Source: Nitrospira sp.
GTDB taxonomy: Bacteria; Nitrospirota; Nitrospiria; Nitrospirales; Nitrospiraceae
Direction: 5' to 3'
Assembly: GCA_018242765.1 (NCBI GenBank)
Contig: JAFEBH010000004.1
Location: 1 to 64,000 of the forward strand
Length of the DNA: 64,000 bases
A model generated the notes under the pieces. It was not told where the DNA came from. It was given only the letters and a program-made list of their open reading frames with translations, and ran no database searches. Shown one piece after another: positions 27,365 through 34,701 of this stretch. Both the position numbers and the translations under genes were made by a program. Within the stretch, counting starts at the first letter, position 1. Each line of letters begins with the position of its first letter.

Positions 27365-28726
27365 CTACGCTAAGACCACGTCGAGCGCCTCTCTGACCTC
27401 TTGAATCCCAACCAGCTCCATGCCCTCAATGGGATCCAGCTTCGTCAGATTTCGCTCAGGCAAGAGGCAGCGTTTGAATCCCATCTTTGCGGCTTCACGG
27501 ATGCGTGCTTCAGCCTGGCTGACCGCACGGACCTCCCCGCCGAGACCAATCTCGCCCAACATCAAAAACCCGGGCTCTACGGGAATATCCCGCAAGCTGG
27601 AGGCGACCGCTGCCACAATCCCCATATCGATAGCCGGCTCGTCGATGTGCATGCCGCCCACGACATTCACATAGACATCCTGTCCGGAGAGATGCACGCC
27701 CAACCGTTTCTCCATCACCGCCAACAACAGGGAGACGCGATTCAATTCCACCCCGTTCGCCATCCGCTTCGGCATCGCATAGCTCGTGGACGACACCAGA
27801 GCCTGCAGCTCAACCAGAATCGGCCTGGTCCCCTCGAGGCTCGACACCACCACCGATCCCGCACTTCGCTGTGGGCGCTCGGCCAAGAACAACTCCGATG
27901 GATTGTTCACCTCTTCGAGCCCGGTGTCTTTCATCTCGAACACACCAATTTCGTTCGTCGACCCAAAACGATTCTTCACGGCGCGGAGAATTCGATAGCT
28001 ATGTCCCTTGTCACCTTCAAAATACAACACCGTATCCACGATATGTTCCAAGAGCCGAGGCCCGGCGATCGCCCCGTCCTTCGTGACATGGCCGATGATG
28101 AAGACCGGTACGCCGGCGCGCTTCGCAAACCACATCAGTTGCCCAGCCACCTCTTGCACTTGACTGATGCTGCCGGGAGCAGACGTGATCTGTTCTGTGT
28201 ACACCGTCTGAATGGAATCGACGACCACCGCAACAGGCCGCACGTCCTGAACCGACTTCAAGATCAGTTCGAGTGACGTTTCAGCCAGAATCAACAGATG
28301 CGGATGTTCGATCCCCAATCGCTGTCCCCGCATTTTGATTTGCCGTGGCGATTCCTCCCCTGAGACATAGAGGACCGGAGCGTCCTTCGTCGCCAACCGC
28401 GGCAAGGCCTGGAGCAACAACGTGGTCTTCCCGATGCCAGGATCACCACCGATTAAGATGACCGCGCCGGGGATCACACCACCACCCAAGACTCGATCAA
28501 ACTCGCCGATCTTGGTCAACTGACGGTCCTCGCCGACGACCTCGATCTCTGCAAGAGGTGTGGCCTTGGCTTGAGCCGTTTTCAAGTCAGCAGGCCGCCC
28601 CTTGCCGGTCGCTGCTTGCCGCTCCTCTTTCATCGTATTCCAGCCGCCGCAGTCCGGACAGCGACCGAGCCACCGTGGCGATTGATGGCCACAAGCCTGG
28701 CAGGAGAAGATAACCTTCGATTTCAA
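27365..28726 (-). CDS. radA: DNA repair protein RadA (Sms)
   Basis: RecA-like helicase that processes recombination intermediates. It has an N-terminal zinc finger C-x2-C-x10-C-x2-C (CQACGHQSPRWLGRCPDC), a Walker A GGDPGIGKTTLL near residue 95, the RadA KNRFGSTNEIGVF motif and the C-terminal Lon-like domain. A TTG at 28726 is favoured as start because GAGGA lies 9 bases before it; the GTG at 28753 has no ribosome site. Divergent from the HD-GYP gene. Confidence 0.95.
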   Translation of the reverse strand: MKSKVIFSCQACGHQSPRWLGRCPDCGGWNTMKEERQAATGKGRPADLKTAQAKATPLAEIEVVGEDRQLTKIGEFDRVLGGGVIPGAVILIGGDPGIGKTTLLLQALPRLATKDAPVLYVSGEESPRQIKMRGQRLGIEHPHLLILAETSLELILKSVQDVRPVAVVVDSIQTVYTEQITSAPGSISQVQEVAGQLMWFAKRAGVPVFIIGHVTKDGAIAGPRLLEHIVDTVLYFEGDKGHSYRILRAVKNRFGSTNEIGVFEMKDTGLEEVNNPSELFLAERPQRSAGSVVVSSLEGTRPILVELQALVSSTSYAMPKRMANGVELNRVSLLLAVMEKRLGVHLSGQDVYVNVVGGMHIDEPAIDMGIVAAVASSLRDIPVEPGFLMLGEIGLGGEVRAVSQAEARIREAAKMGFKRCLLPERNLTKLDPIEGMELVGIQEVREALDVVLA

Positions 28727-28905
28727 CGATGGATCCTCACAGGGAACAACCACCCAACCAACAGAGCTATCTTAATGGATGGAGAATGGGAAGGAAAGGA
28801 CCAGCCCTGCATCATGACATCGTGCTCTCGATCAGAACATCTTAAGATTCTCGACGTCCCATCCGATATCGCTCAGTGACGCACTAGTATCCGCTTCAAT
28901 AGCCT

Positions 28906-30138
28906 ATGAAAAAGCAAATCCGAATCGATGAATTGATGCTGGGCATGGTGATTGAAAAGCTCGACCGGTCTTGGCTGAGTACGCCGTTTTTTTGCCACAA
29001 GATGACGATCACCACTGCGCAGCAGATTGCGCAATTGAAAGCCTGTGGCGTCCAGACCCTGACCGTCCGCGTGGAGGCCGAAGCGGTCCGTGAAGAAGCG
29101 CCGGTACAATCAACTCTTGAGGACACTCCCGTCGAATCGACAAGCGAACCAACAGATCCTCTCCCGCCCCCTACATCCACACAAGTCCCGTTCGAGGACG
29201 AGTTACCAGTTGCGAAGCAGGTCTATCATGCCGCCAAAATGATCGTGCAACGCGCGATGCAAGACGTGCGGTTGGGACGAGCGATCAATGTTGATGCCGT
29301 GCAAAGCGTCATCACTGACATGACCGAGAGTGTCTTCCGAAATCCGGACGCCTTACCCAGTCTGTCACGGCTCAAGCAATTTGACGAATACACCTTTTAC
29401 CACTCCGTGAATACCGCCCTGTTGGCAATGTCCCTCGGGCGGAGCCTTGGCTTTGATCGGTCAATGATCCATCTAGCCGGAGTCGGCACGCTCTTGCACG
29501 ATATTGGGAAGATGAAGGTCCCACTCGAACTTCTCAACAAACCCGGTCGCTTCGAGCCTCATGAAATGGAGATTGTGAAACAACATGTGCTCAGGGGGGT
29601 CGAAGTCCTTTCCAGCACGACCGGACTCGGCGATACCTACATCCAGCCGGCATTGGAACACCATGAACGAGTCAACGGCGCAGGATATCCGCATCGACGC
29701 GCTCATCAAGACATCAGCCAGGTGGGTCTCATCACGGCAGTTGTCGATATCTACGACGCTATGACGAGCGATCGGGTCTACCATAAAGGTAAGCCTGCCC
29801 ATGAAGTGCTCCAACTGCTCTATCGACTCTCACTCGAGGGCCACCTCGACCCCACACTCGTGCAACGATTCATTCAGGTCGTCGGAGTCTATCCCGTCGG
29901 ATCAGTGGTGGAGCTGAATACCGGCGAGACCGGCATCGTGAAACGGATCAACCACGATGCGCCCCTGGCGCCGGTGGTACTGTTCGTCAAGAGCGCAGGG
30001 AATACGCTCCTCTCCCATCCGCAGGAGGAGGATCTCTCTCAACAGGCCAAGATACCGCATCGGAGCATCAAGACAATCCTGCATCCTCACCAATCCGGTA
30101 TCGACCCAAGCCTCTACCTCGATAAAAAGGCGGCCTAG
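28906..30138 (+). CDS. DUF3391 / HD-GYP domain protein, predicted cyclic-di-GMP phosphodiesterase (copy 1)
   Basis: A 410-residue soluble protein. Residues 1-130 are the DUF3391 region (IRIDELMLGMVIEKLDRSW, then STPFFCHKMTITTAQQI). Residues 150-330 are an HD-GYP domain with LLHDIGK and HHERVNGAGYPH, where the family usually has Asp at the position of the Asn. HD-GYP enzymes hydrolyse c-di-GMP to pGpG or GMP. The C-terminal 70 residues (VGVYPVGSVVELNTGETGIV) are the usual extension. A second, very similar gene follows after 130 bases. No ribosome site is evident before either. Confidence 0.88.
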   Translation: MKKQIRIDELMLGMVIEKLDRSWLSTPFFCHKMTITTAQQIAQLKACGVQTLTVRVEAEAVREEAPVQSTLEDTPVESTSEPTDPLPPPTSTQVPFEDELPVAKQVYHAAKMIVQRAMQDVRLGRAINVDAVQSVITDMTESVFRNPDALPSLSRLKQFDEYTFYHSVNTALLAMSLGRSLGFDRSMIHLAGVGTLLHDIGKMKVPLELLNKPGRFEPHEMEIVKQHVLRGVEVLSSTTGLGDTYIQPALEHHERVNGAGYPHRRAHQDISQVGLITAVVDIYDAMTSDRVYHKGKPAHEVLQLLYRLSLEGHLDPTLVQRFIQVVGVYPVGSVVELNTGETGIVKRINHDAPLAPVVLFVKSAGNTLLSHPQEEDLSQQAKIPHRSIKTILHPHQSGIDPSLYLDKKAA

Positions 30139-30268
30139 CCACACACGTCACATCCTGCACCTCACTCGTGTATCACAGCCACATTATTAAAGCGCGACGA
30201 CTGATGGCACCTCAAGATTTGCGAGCGGTGTTCCGATATCACGTATCGAAAGCTCCTACTGACCTCCC

Positions 30269-31498
30269 ATGGCCATGAACAAGCGCATTGGAATCGACGA
30301 ATTGAAGCCGGGAATGCTGGTGGAACAGCTGGACCGGTCCTGGCTCGACACGCCGTTCTTTCGACACAAGATGACGATCACCTCAGCCAACCAGATTGCA
30401 CAGTTAAAAGCCTGTGGGGTCCGTACGCTGGTGGTGAGTATCGAGGAAGAACACACAGCCACTCAACCCGTGAACGCCGCACCAGACATCACCGATGATC
30501 CTGCCTTCACGGTACCGAAGGAAACGGTATCAGTCCTATCAATTGTCGGCCTTGAAGAGGAGCTGCCCATCGCCAGGCAAACCTATCAAGCCGCCAAAAC
30601 GATCGTGCAGAACGCCATGTATGATACGAGACTCGGCCGAGCCATCAATATGGATGAAGTCAATCGGGTGATCTCGGATATGTCGGATAGTATCTTGCGA
30701 AACCCCGATGCGCTCACCAGTCTGACGCGGCTCAAAAACTTTGACGAATACACCTTCTATCACTCGGTGAATACGTCAATCCTCGCCATGTCCCTGGGAC
30801 GCCACCTTGAATTTGATCGAACCACCTTGCATCAAATCGGGGTGGGCAGCCTGTTGCATGACATCGGAAAGACGAAGATCCCAACGGAGATCCTGAACAA
30901 GCCCGGGCGATTCAAGCCAGATGAGATGGAGATCATGAAGCAACACGTCCTCCGTGGCGTGGAGATACTCTCGACCACAACTGGACTGGGAGACTCTTAC
31001 CTCCGTCCCGCGCTGGAACATCATGAACGGGTTGACGGCACCGGCTACCCCCACCGGCGAGTCCGACGTGAACTCAGTCAGTTCGGGATGATGGCCGCAG
31101 TGGTGGACATTTACGATGCGATGACCAGTGACCGCTGCTACCACAAGGGGCAAGCCGCCCACGAAGCACTCCAGTTTCTCTATCGCCTGTCACTCGAAGG
31201 GCATCTGGATGCCGTCTTGGTGCAGCAGTTCATCTACGTCGTCGGCCTCTATCCAGTGGGATCCGTCGTGGAACTCAATACTGGCGAGACCGGGATCGTC
31301 AAAGAAGTGCATCACCATGCACCCTTGGCACCGGTGGTACTGCTCGTCAAGAGCGCAGGGAATACTGTACTCTCCCATCCGAAAGAGCTGGATCTCGTCG
31401 CGCAGGTTGAGACACCTCATCGCAAGATCGCCGCTATCCTCGACTCAAGACAAGTCGGTATCAACCCGACTGACTACCTCGACAAGAAGGCAGCGTAA
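30269..31498 (+). CDS. DUF3391 / HD-GYP domain protein, predicted cyclic-di-GMP phosphodiesterase (copy 2)
   Basis: A 409-residue tandem paralogue of the preceding gene, with the same domain order and identical residues over long stretches (for example YDAMTSDR, GSVVELNTGETGIVK, SLEGHLD). Its HD-GYP motif HHERVDGTGYPHR fits the consensus with Asp. The Pro/Thr-rich linker after residue 60 is where the two copies differ most. The duplication looks old, since the linkers no longer align. ATG 30269 or the ATG at 30275 may be used. Confidence 0.88.
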   Translation: MAMNKRIGIDELKPGMLVEQLDRSWLDTPFFRHKMTITSANQIAQLKACGVRTLVVSIEEEHTATQPVNAAPDITDDPAFTVPKETVSVLSIVGLEEELPIARQTYQAAKTIVQNAMYDTRLGRAINMDEVNRVISDMSDSILRNPDALTSLTRLKNFDEYTFYHSVNTSILAMSLGRHLEFDRTTLHQIGVGSLLHDIGKTKIPTEILNKPGRFKPDEMEIMKQHVLRGVEILSTTTGLGDSYLRPALEHHERVDGTGYPHRRVRRELSQFGMMAAVVDIYDAMTSDRCYHKGQAAHEALQFLYRLSLEGHLDAVLVQQFIYVVGLYPVGSVVELNTGETGIVKEVHHHAPLAPVVLLVKSAGNTVLSHPKELDLVAQVETPHRKIAAILDSRQVGINPTDYLDKKAA

Positions 31499-31743
31499 GT
31501 TCCCCACCATCGCAACCAACCAATCACCACATCTGGTCACTCAGCTATCGACGCACGATCTCAGCTTCATGTGTTTTTGAAAATACCCTATAAAGACTCC
31601 CGACCCCTATTAAATGGATTGTTCTACTCATGCACCGCCAACACGCTGACGCGCTGATCCGTGCAAAGCGTCAAATTCTTGAAACGCCTTATCACGCGCA
31701 AATACGTAATATTCAAATCATTGGGAAATTGAATGCATGGGCT
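31499..31743. other. Intergenic region between HD-GYP copy 2 and the zinc-ribbon gene
   Basis: Together with the promoter entry that follows, about 307 bases lie between the two genes. No gene or clear terminator was recognised. The stretch is somewhat richer in A and T around 31580-31620 than its surroundings. Confidence 0.4.
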
Positions 31744-31761
31744 TTGGCGCGGCTTTTGCTT
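31744..31761 (+). promoter_or_regulatory. Near-consensus sigma-54 promoter for the zinc-ribbon gene
   Basis: The sequence TTGGCGCGGCTTTTGCTT matches the sigma-54 consensus TTGGCACRNNNNTTGCWW with one substitution (G for A in TGGCAC). The GG (31746-31747) and GC (31758-31759) are exactly 10 bases apart. The predicted start is about 31771, giving a leader of about 35 bases to ATG 31806. No upstream activator site was identified. Confidence 0.6.
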
Positions 31762-31805
31762 CTCCCCATCATCAGTTGTGTACGTAACCACCTGAGGAGG
31801 AATCG

Positions 31806-31979
31806 ATGGAATGTCCGAAGTGTAAAGGAACAATGATGCTAGAGCGGTTCTCGGATTTCTTTCTCGTCTTCTATGCCTGGAAATGCTTCAACTGCGGCGC
31901 CATTATCGACCGCACCATTGCCGAGAATCGCCGAAAGAGTCTGGCGGCCAGCGAATCCCACGCCGTCGCCACGCGCTAA
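31806..31979 (+). CDS. Small zinc-ribbon protein, function unknown
   Basis: A 57-residue protein too short for most gene callers. It starts at ATG 31806 behind AGGAGG with a 5-base spacing, one of the strongest ribosome sites in the window. Two CxxC knuckles (MECPKCKGTMM and KCFNCGAIIDR) about 27 residues apart make a probable zinc ribbon; the segment between is rich in Phe, Leu and Tyr (RFSDFFLVFYAW). The tail is Ser/Ala/Arg-rich. A sigma-54-type promoter lies 45-62 bases upstream. Partner and role are unknown. Confidence 0.75.
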   Translation: MECPKCKGTMMLERFSDFFLVFYAWKCFNCGAIIDRTIAENRRKSLAASESHAVATR

Positions 31980-32126
31980 ATGATCCCTCGCTATTCGGGA
32001 TCGGATTCCGAGCCCGCAGGGGCCCAGCAGTGGTTACAAGACAGATCACGAAGATGCCGTACAAAGATTTACCTGAGTTGTTGGCATCCATATGGTCGAT
32101 CGGTGATTGAGTTGACGAGGGGCGAC
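31980..32126. other. Intergenic region at the left edge of the restriction island
   Basis: No gene was recognised. The zinc-ribbon gene converges on the restriction island here. No terminator hairpin with a T-run was found, and no direct repeat marking an integration site was seen. Confidence 0.35.
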
Positions 32127-32321
32127 TTACATCATCCGATCGAATAACCAAGGCAAGGCATCACAGTACGGTTCCCTGTGAATCCGCACTATCCTCTCAA
32201 TCACAGCGCTAAACAACTCCGTCACTGGAGACTCTTCAGCACCCGCCCCTAGATCCTGGCTCAAACTGATCTTCGTCCAGGTCAGCCGTGTCGTAGCGAT
32301 CTCTCTTGCGCATGCTGTCAC
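32127..32321 (-). CDS. Doubtful small ORF coupled to the 3' end of hsdM
   Basis: A 64-residue frame whose GTG start (32321) overlaps the TGA of the hsdM reading frame (32318-32320) as GTGA. It reads TRLTWTKISLSQDLGAGAEE and ends DALPWLFDRMM. I do not recognise the product. The 4-base overlap is the only argument in its favour; it may be a fragment or a chance frame. Confidence 0.3.
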   Translation of the reverse strand: MTACAREIATTRLTWTKISLSQDLGAGAEESPVTELFSAVIERIVRIHREPYCDALPWLFDRMM

Positions 32322-32527
32322 ACCCGCTCGTTCGACGCTGCTTCGCCAAGGTCATTCGCGATAAGCCTGAATTGCTCCAACGCTGATTCGAGGTCATCGA
32401 CGATTTCCTGGGCGATCACGTCGGGATCGGGCAGGTTGTCGGAGGCTTCGAGGGAATCGTCTTTGAGCCAGAAGATGTCGAGGCTGGCTTTGTCGCGGGC
32501 GACGAGGTCGTCATAGGCATAGGCGCG
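32318..32527 (-). pseudogene. hsdM: Detached C-terminus of HsdM, in frame after an internal TAG
   Basis: Directly after the TAG at 32528-32530 the same frame continues RAYAYDDLVARDKASLDIFW and LKDDSLEASDNLPDPDVIA for 69 residues to a TGA at 32318. This is the normal HsdM C-terminus, which usually reads GR-W-R-x-Y-x-YDELxARDK. The TAG therefore stands where TGG (Trp) is expected, a single-base nonsense change. Without read-through these residues are lost. Confidence 0.8.
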
Positions 32528-33841
32528 CTAGCGGCCATTGGGGTTCTTCTCAGACCAGAGTGCCTGTTCTGAGCTTGCCGAAGGACGTTCATGGCGGTTC
32601 GCCGGGTTATAGCACTTTACGAACTCATCTAAATTCTCACGCTTGAGCGGATTCGTCTTGAGGGTGAAGTGTTGGTTCGTGCGCAGGTCGTAGATCCAAA
32701 ATTTCTTCGTCCAGGGCGTTTCACTCGCCGGCTTCTTGTCGAAGAACAGCACGTTGGCCTTCACGCCTTGCGCGTAGAAAAGGCCGGTCGGCAGACGCAG
32801 CAATGTGTGCACGTCGCAGTCGTACAAGAGCTTGCGGCGAACCGTCTCACCTGCCCCGCCTTCGAAAAGCACATTGTCCGGCACGACGACAGCCGCGCGG
32901 CCATTCACAGCCAGGATCGTCTTCACATGCTGGACGAAGTTCAATTGCTTATTCGAAGTGGTTGCCCAGAAGTCATCCCGCTCGTAGGTCTCGCGTTCTT
33001 TCGAGACCTCACCCTCCTGTCCGACAACCGTGTAGCTGCTCTTCTTGCCGAAGGGCGGATTGGTCAGCACGATGTTGAACCGCTCGCCGGGATCGGAAGC
33101 CAAGGAGTCAGCAGATTCGATGGGCTCGAAATCCTGCGAGCCGATGCCATGCAGCAAGAGATTCATAGCGCAGAGGCGGACGACACTCTGCACCAGCTCA
33201 TAGCCCTTGAGCGTTTCTTCCTTGAGCTTCCTCTTCTCAGGTTTTGTCAGATTGGGATTGTGCTTCACCACGTAGTCGTGCGCGGCGAGGAGAAAGCCGC
33301 CGGTCCCGCAGGCCGGGTCGCAGACCGTCTCGCCAGGCTTCGGAGCGACACAGTCCACCATGGCTTGGATCAAGGGACGAGGCGTGAAGTATTGGCCAGC
33401 TCCGCCTTTTACGTCTTCAGCGTTCTTTTGGAGCAGGCCTTCGTAGGCATCGCCTTTCACATCGGCGCTCATTGCCGACCAGTCTTCCTTATCGATCAAA
33501 TCCACAATGAGACGGCGGAGCTTGGCGGGATCTTGGAACTTATTCTGGGACTTGTTGAAGATGAGCCCGAGTAATCCCTTCTCGTTGCCGAGCTTTTCCA
33601 GGCTGTGGCGGTAGTGGTCGAACAGCTCATCACCGTCCTTCTTGAGCAGGCTCTGCCAGCTGTATTGGTCGGGAACAGGACTCGGCTGGTTATACGGCGG
33701 CTTCGTCCGCTCGTCGGCCATCTTCAGAAACAGTAGATACGTCAACTGCTCGACGTAGTCACCATAGCTCATCCCGTCGTCGCGGAGGACGTTGCAATAG
33801 TTCCAAAGTTTTTGGACGATTTGGGGCGCTTGGCTGCTCAT
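32528..33841 (-). CDS. hsdM: Type I restriction-modification DNA methyltransferase subunit, C-terminally truncated
   Basis: N6-adenine methyltransferase of a type I system. From ATG 33841 (MSSQAPQIVQKLWNYCNVLR) 437 residues are read to an in-frame TAG. The N-terminal four-helix region, the SAM site DPACGTGGFLLAAHDYV and the catalytic LTNPPFGKKS are intact. The missing 69 residues follow in frame after the TAG. Just before it, a REP-like repeat has been inserted in frame, coding for HERPSASSEQAL. An ATG at 33901 would add 20 unconserved residues. Whether the truncated protein still works with HsdS is uncertain. Confidence 0.85.
   Translation of the reverse strand: MSSQAPQIVQKLWNYCNVLRDDGMSYGDYVEQLTYLLFLKMADERTKPPYNQPSPVPDQYSWQSLLKKDGDELFDHYRHSLEKLGNEKGLLGLIFNKSQNKFQDPAKLRRLIVDLIDKEDWSAMSADVKGDAYEGLLQKNAEDVKGGAGQYFTPRPLIQAMVDCVAPKPGETVCDPACGTGGFLLAAHDYVVKHNPNLTKPEKRKLKEETLKGYELVQSVVRLCAMNLLLHGIGSQDFEPIESADSLASDPGERFNIVLTNPPFGKKSSYTVVGQEGEVSKERETYERDDFWATTSNKQLNFVQHVKTILAVNGRAAVVVPDNVLFEGGAGETVRRKLLYDCDVHTLLRLPTGLFYAQGVKANVLFFDKKPASETPWTKKFWIYDLRTNQHFTLKTNPLKRENLDEFVKCYNPANRHERPSASSEQALWSEKNPNGR
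32563..32587. repeat. REP-like repeat inside hsdM
   Basis: CCTGTTCTGAGCTTGCCGAAGG, a close copy of the two units at 34575-34621. It belongs to the widely distributed family whose core reads CTGAGCTTGTCGAAGG. It is inserted in frame within hsdM. Confidence 0.75.
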
Positions 33842-33910
33842 GTGAAAGAGTGTGAACGGGATGGCATCATTGGAGGGAGCATCAGCGCCACATGCTGACA
33901 AGGCTTGTGG

Positions 33911-34120
33911 TCATGCTGGTTGATAGTGCAACACGAGCAGTTGGCTGGATTTTAGTGGAAGAGTGGCATAGGTTCTGCCGTCGTTATCCACAAATTCCAC
34001 CTCAAACACGCCAGGGCCAAGCGATTCCACGACGGTTCCCACTTGTCCGCGCAACAAGCCATGACCAGGGATATCCTCGGTCAATGCCACTACATCGAGC
34101 AGGCGAATCTTTGGGTTCAT
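33911..34120 (-). CDS. DUF4926-family small protein
   Basis: A 69-residue protein starting MNPKIRLLDVVALTEDIPGH. The pattern LLDVVALTEDIP-x-x-GLLRGQVGTVVE and VEFVDNDGRTYA is the DUF4926 family: a small SH3-like beta barrel of unknown role, often next to a second small gene. Here its partner is the DUF6883 gene, 15 bases upstream. The pair sits inside the restriction operon between an hsdM relic and the main hsdM. Confidence 0.8.
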   Translation of the reverse strand: MNPKIRLLDVVALTEDIPGHGLLRGQVGTVVESLGPGVFEVEFVDNDGRTYATLPLKSSQLLVLHYQPA

Positions 34121-34135
34121 GATAGATGCTCTCCG

Positions 34136-34468
34136 CTAAAGAACGTAACACGACGTGAATCGGGGAAAATCCTCACCGTGACGAACGATCCACAAGCTCC
34201 GCACGGTGACCACCCCACCCGCGCCTTGTACGGGAAAGTCTAGCGCATATCGTTGTCCATAGTCATCTGCACCGAGAAAACCGGCATCTTCATGGAGCGC
34301 AGTCTCCAAGAGCCTGCGTCGCACGTCTTCTGCCTGGTCAGCGGTCCATCCGAGAGCGCTCTTAAAGACACGGGCCTTGTGCTGGCCGCGAGGATGTTCG
34401 GCATTCGAGCAGTAGTCGCGGAGCTTTCGCAGATCCACAAATGCCCGCCCCGCATTCGGAAGCTTCAT
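34136..34468 (-). CDS. DUF6883-family small protein
   Basis: A 110-residue protein starting MKLPNAGRAFVDLRKLRDYC, with the conserved HPRGQHKARVFKSALGW and a C-terminal beta-rich part ending WIVRHGEDFPRFTSCYVL. This is the DUF6883 family. Members occur as stand-alone genes and as C-terminal domains of large polymorphic-toxin-like proteins, and often pair with DUF4926, so a toxin/antitoxin-like or immunity role is an inference only. The conserved Lys/Arg/His block could be functional. Confidence 0.75.
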   Translation of the reverse strand: MKLPNAGRAFVDLRKLRDYCSNAEHPRGQHKARVFKSALGWTADQAEDVRRRLLETALHEDAGFLGADDYGQRYALDFPVQGAGGVVTVRSLWIVRHGEDFPRFTSCYVL

Positions 34469-34525
34469 GCTGATAGTCCGTTTCGTGCCATTTTAGCGTC
34501 GTCGGTTTGCAACATGATGCCTCAG

Positions 34526-34701
34526 CTACTCCTCCGCCATCTTGAGGAACAACGAATACGTCAACTGCTCGACGCCCGTCCTGAGCTTCGCCGAAGGGCC
34601 TGTCTTGAGCTTGTCGAAGGATAGTCGCCGTAACTCATCCCGTCATCGCGAAGGACGTTGCAGTAGTTCCAGAGTTTTTGAACGATGGCGGAAGAGCTCA
34701 T
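34526..34701 (-). pseudogene. N-terminal relic of a second hsdM, split by REP-like repeats
   Basis: ATG 34701 overlaps the stop of the upstream AlbA_2 gene (ATGA). The frame reads SSSAIVQKLWNYCNVLRDDG and MSYGDY, the same as the start of the main hsdM. Then two REP-like units (47 bases, so a frameshift) intervene, after which VEQLTYSLFLKMAEE resumes in another frame and ends at TAG 34526-34528. The rest of the gene is absent. The sequence differs at many bases from the main copy, so it is not a very recent duplication. Confidence 0.8.
34575..34621. repeat. Two REP-like units in tandem inside the hsdM relic
   Basis: Units CCCGTCCTGAGCTTCGCCGAAGGG (34575-34598) and CCTGTCTTGAGCTTGTCGAAGG (34599-34620) follow each other directly. 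Each can fold into a short hairpin around GAGCTTNNCGAAG. They interrupt the hsdM relic between codons for Gly-Asp-Tyr and Val-Glu-Gln. Confidence 0.75.

Noticed and set aside
27401..28276. 291-residue plus-strand frame over radA
   Set aside because: Shadow of radA with His/Arg-rich composition.
30204..30227. TGGCAC ... TTTGCG before HD-GYP copy 2 as a sigma-54 promoter
   Set aside because: GG to GC spacing is 13 bases instead of 10, so sigma-54 could not use it in the normal way.
32669..33574. 301-residue plus-strand frame over hsdM
   Set aside because: Antisense shadow; no ribosome site and no recognisable domain.
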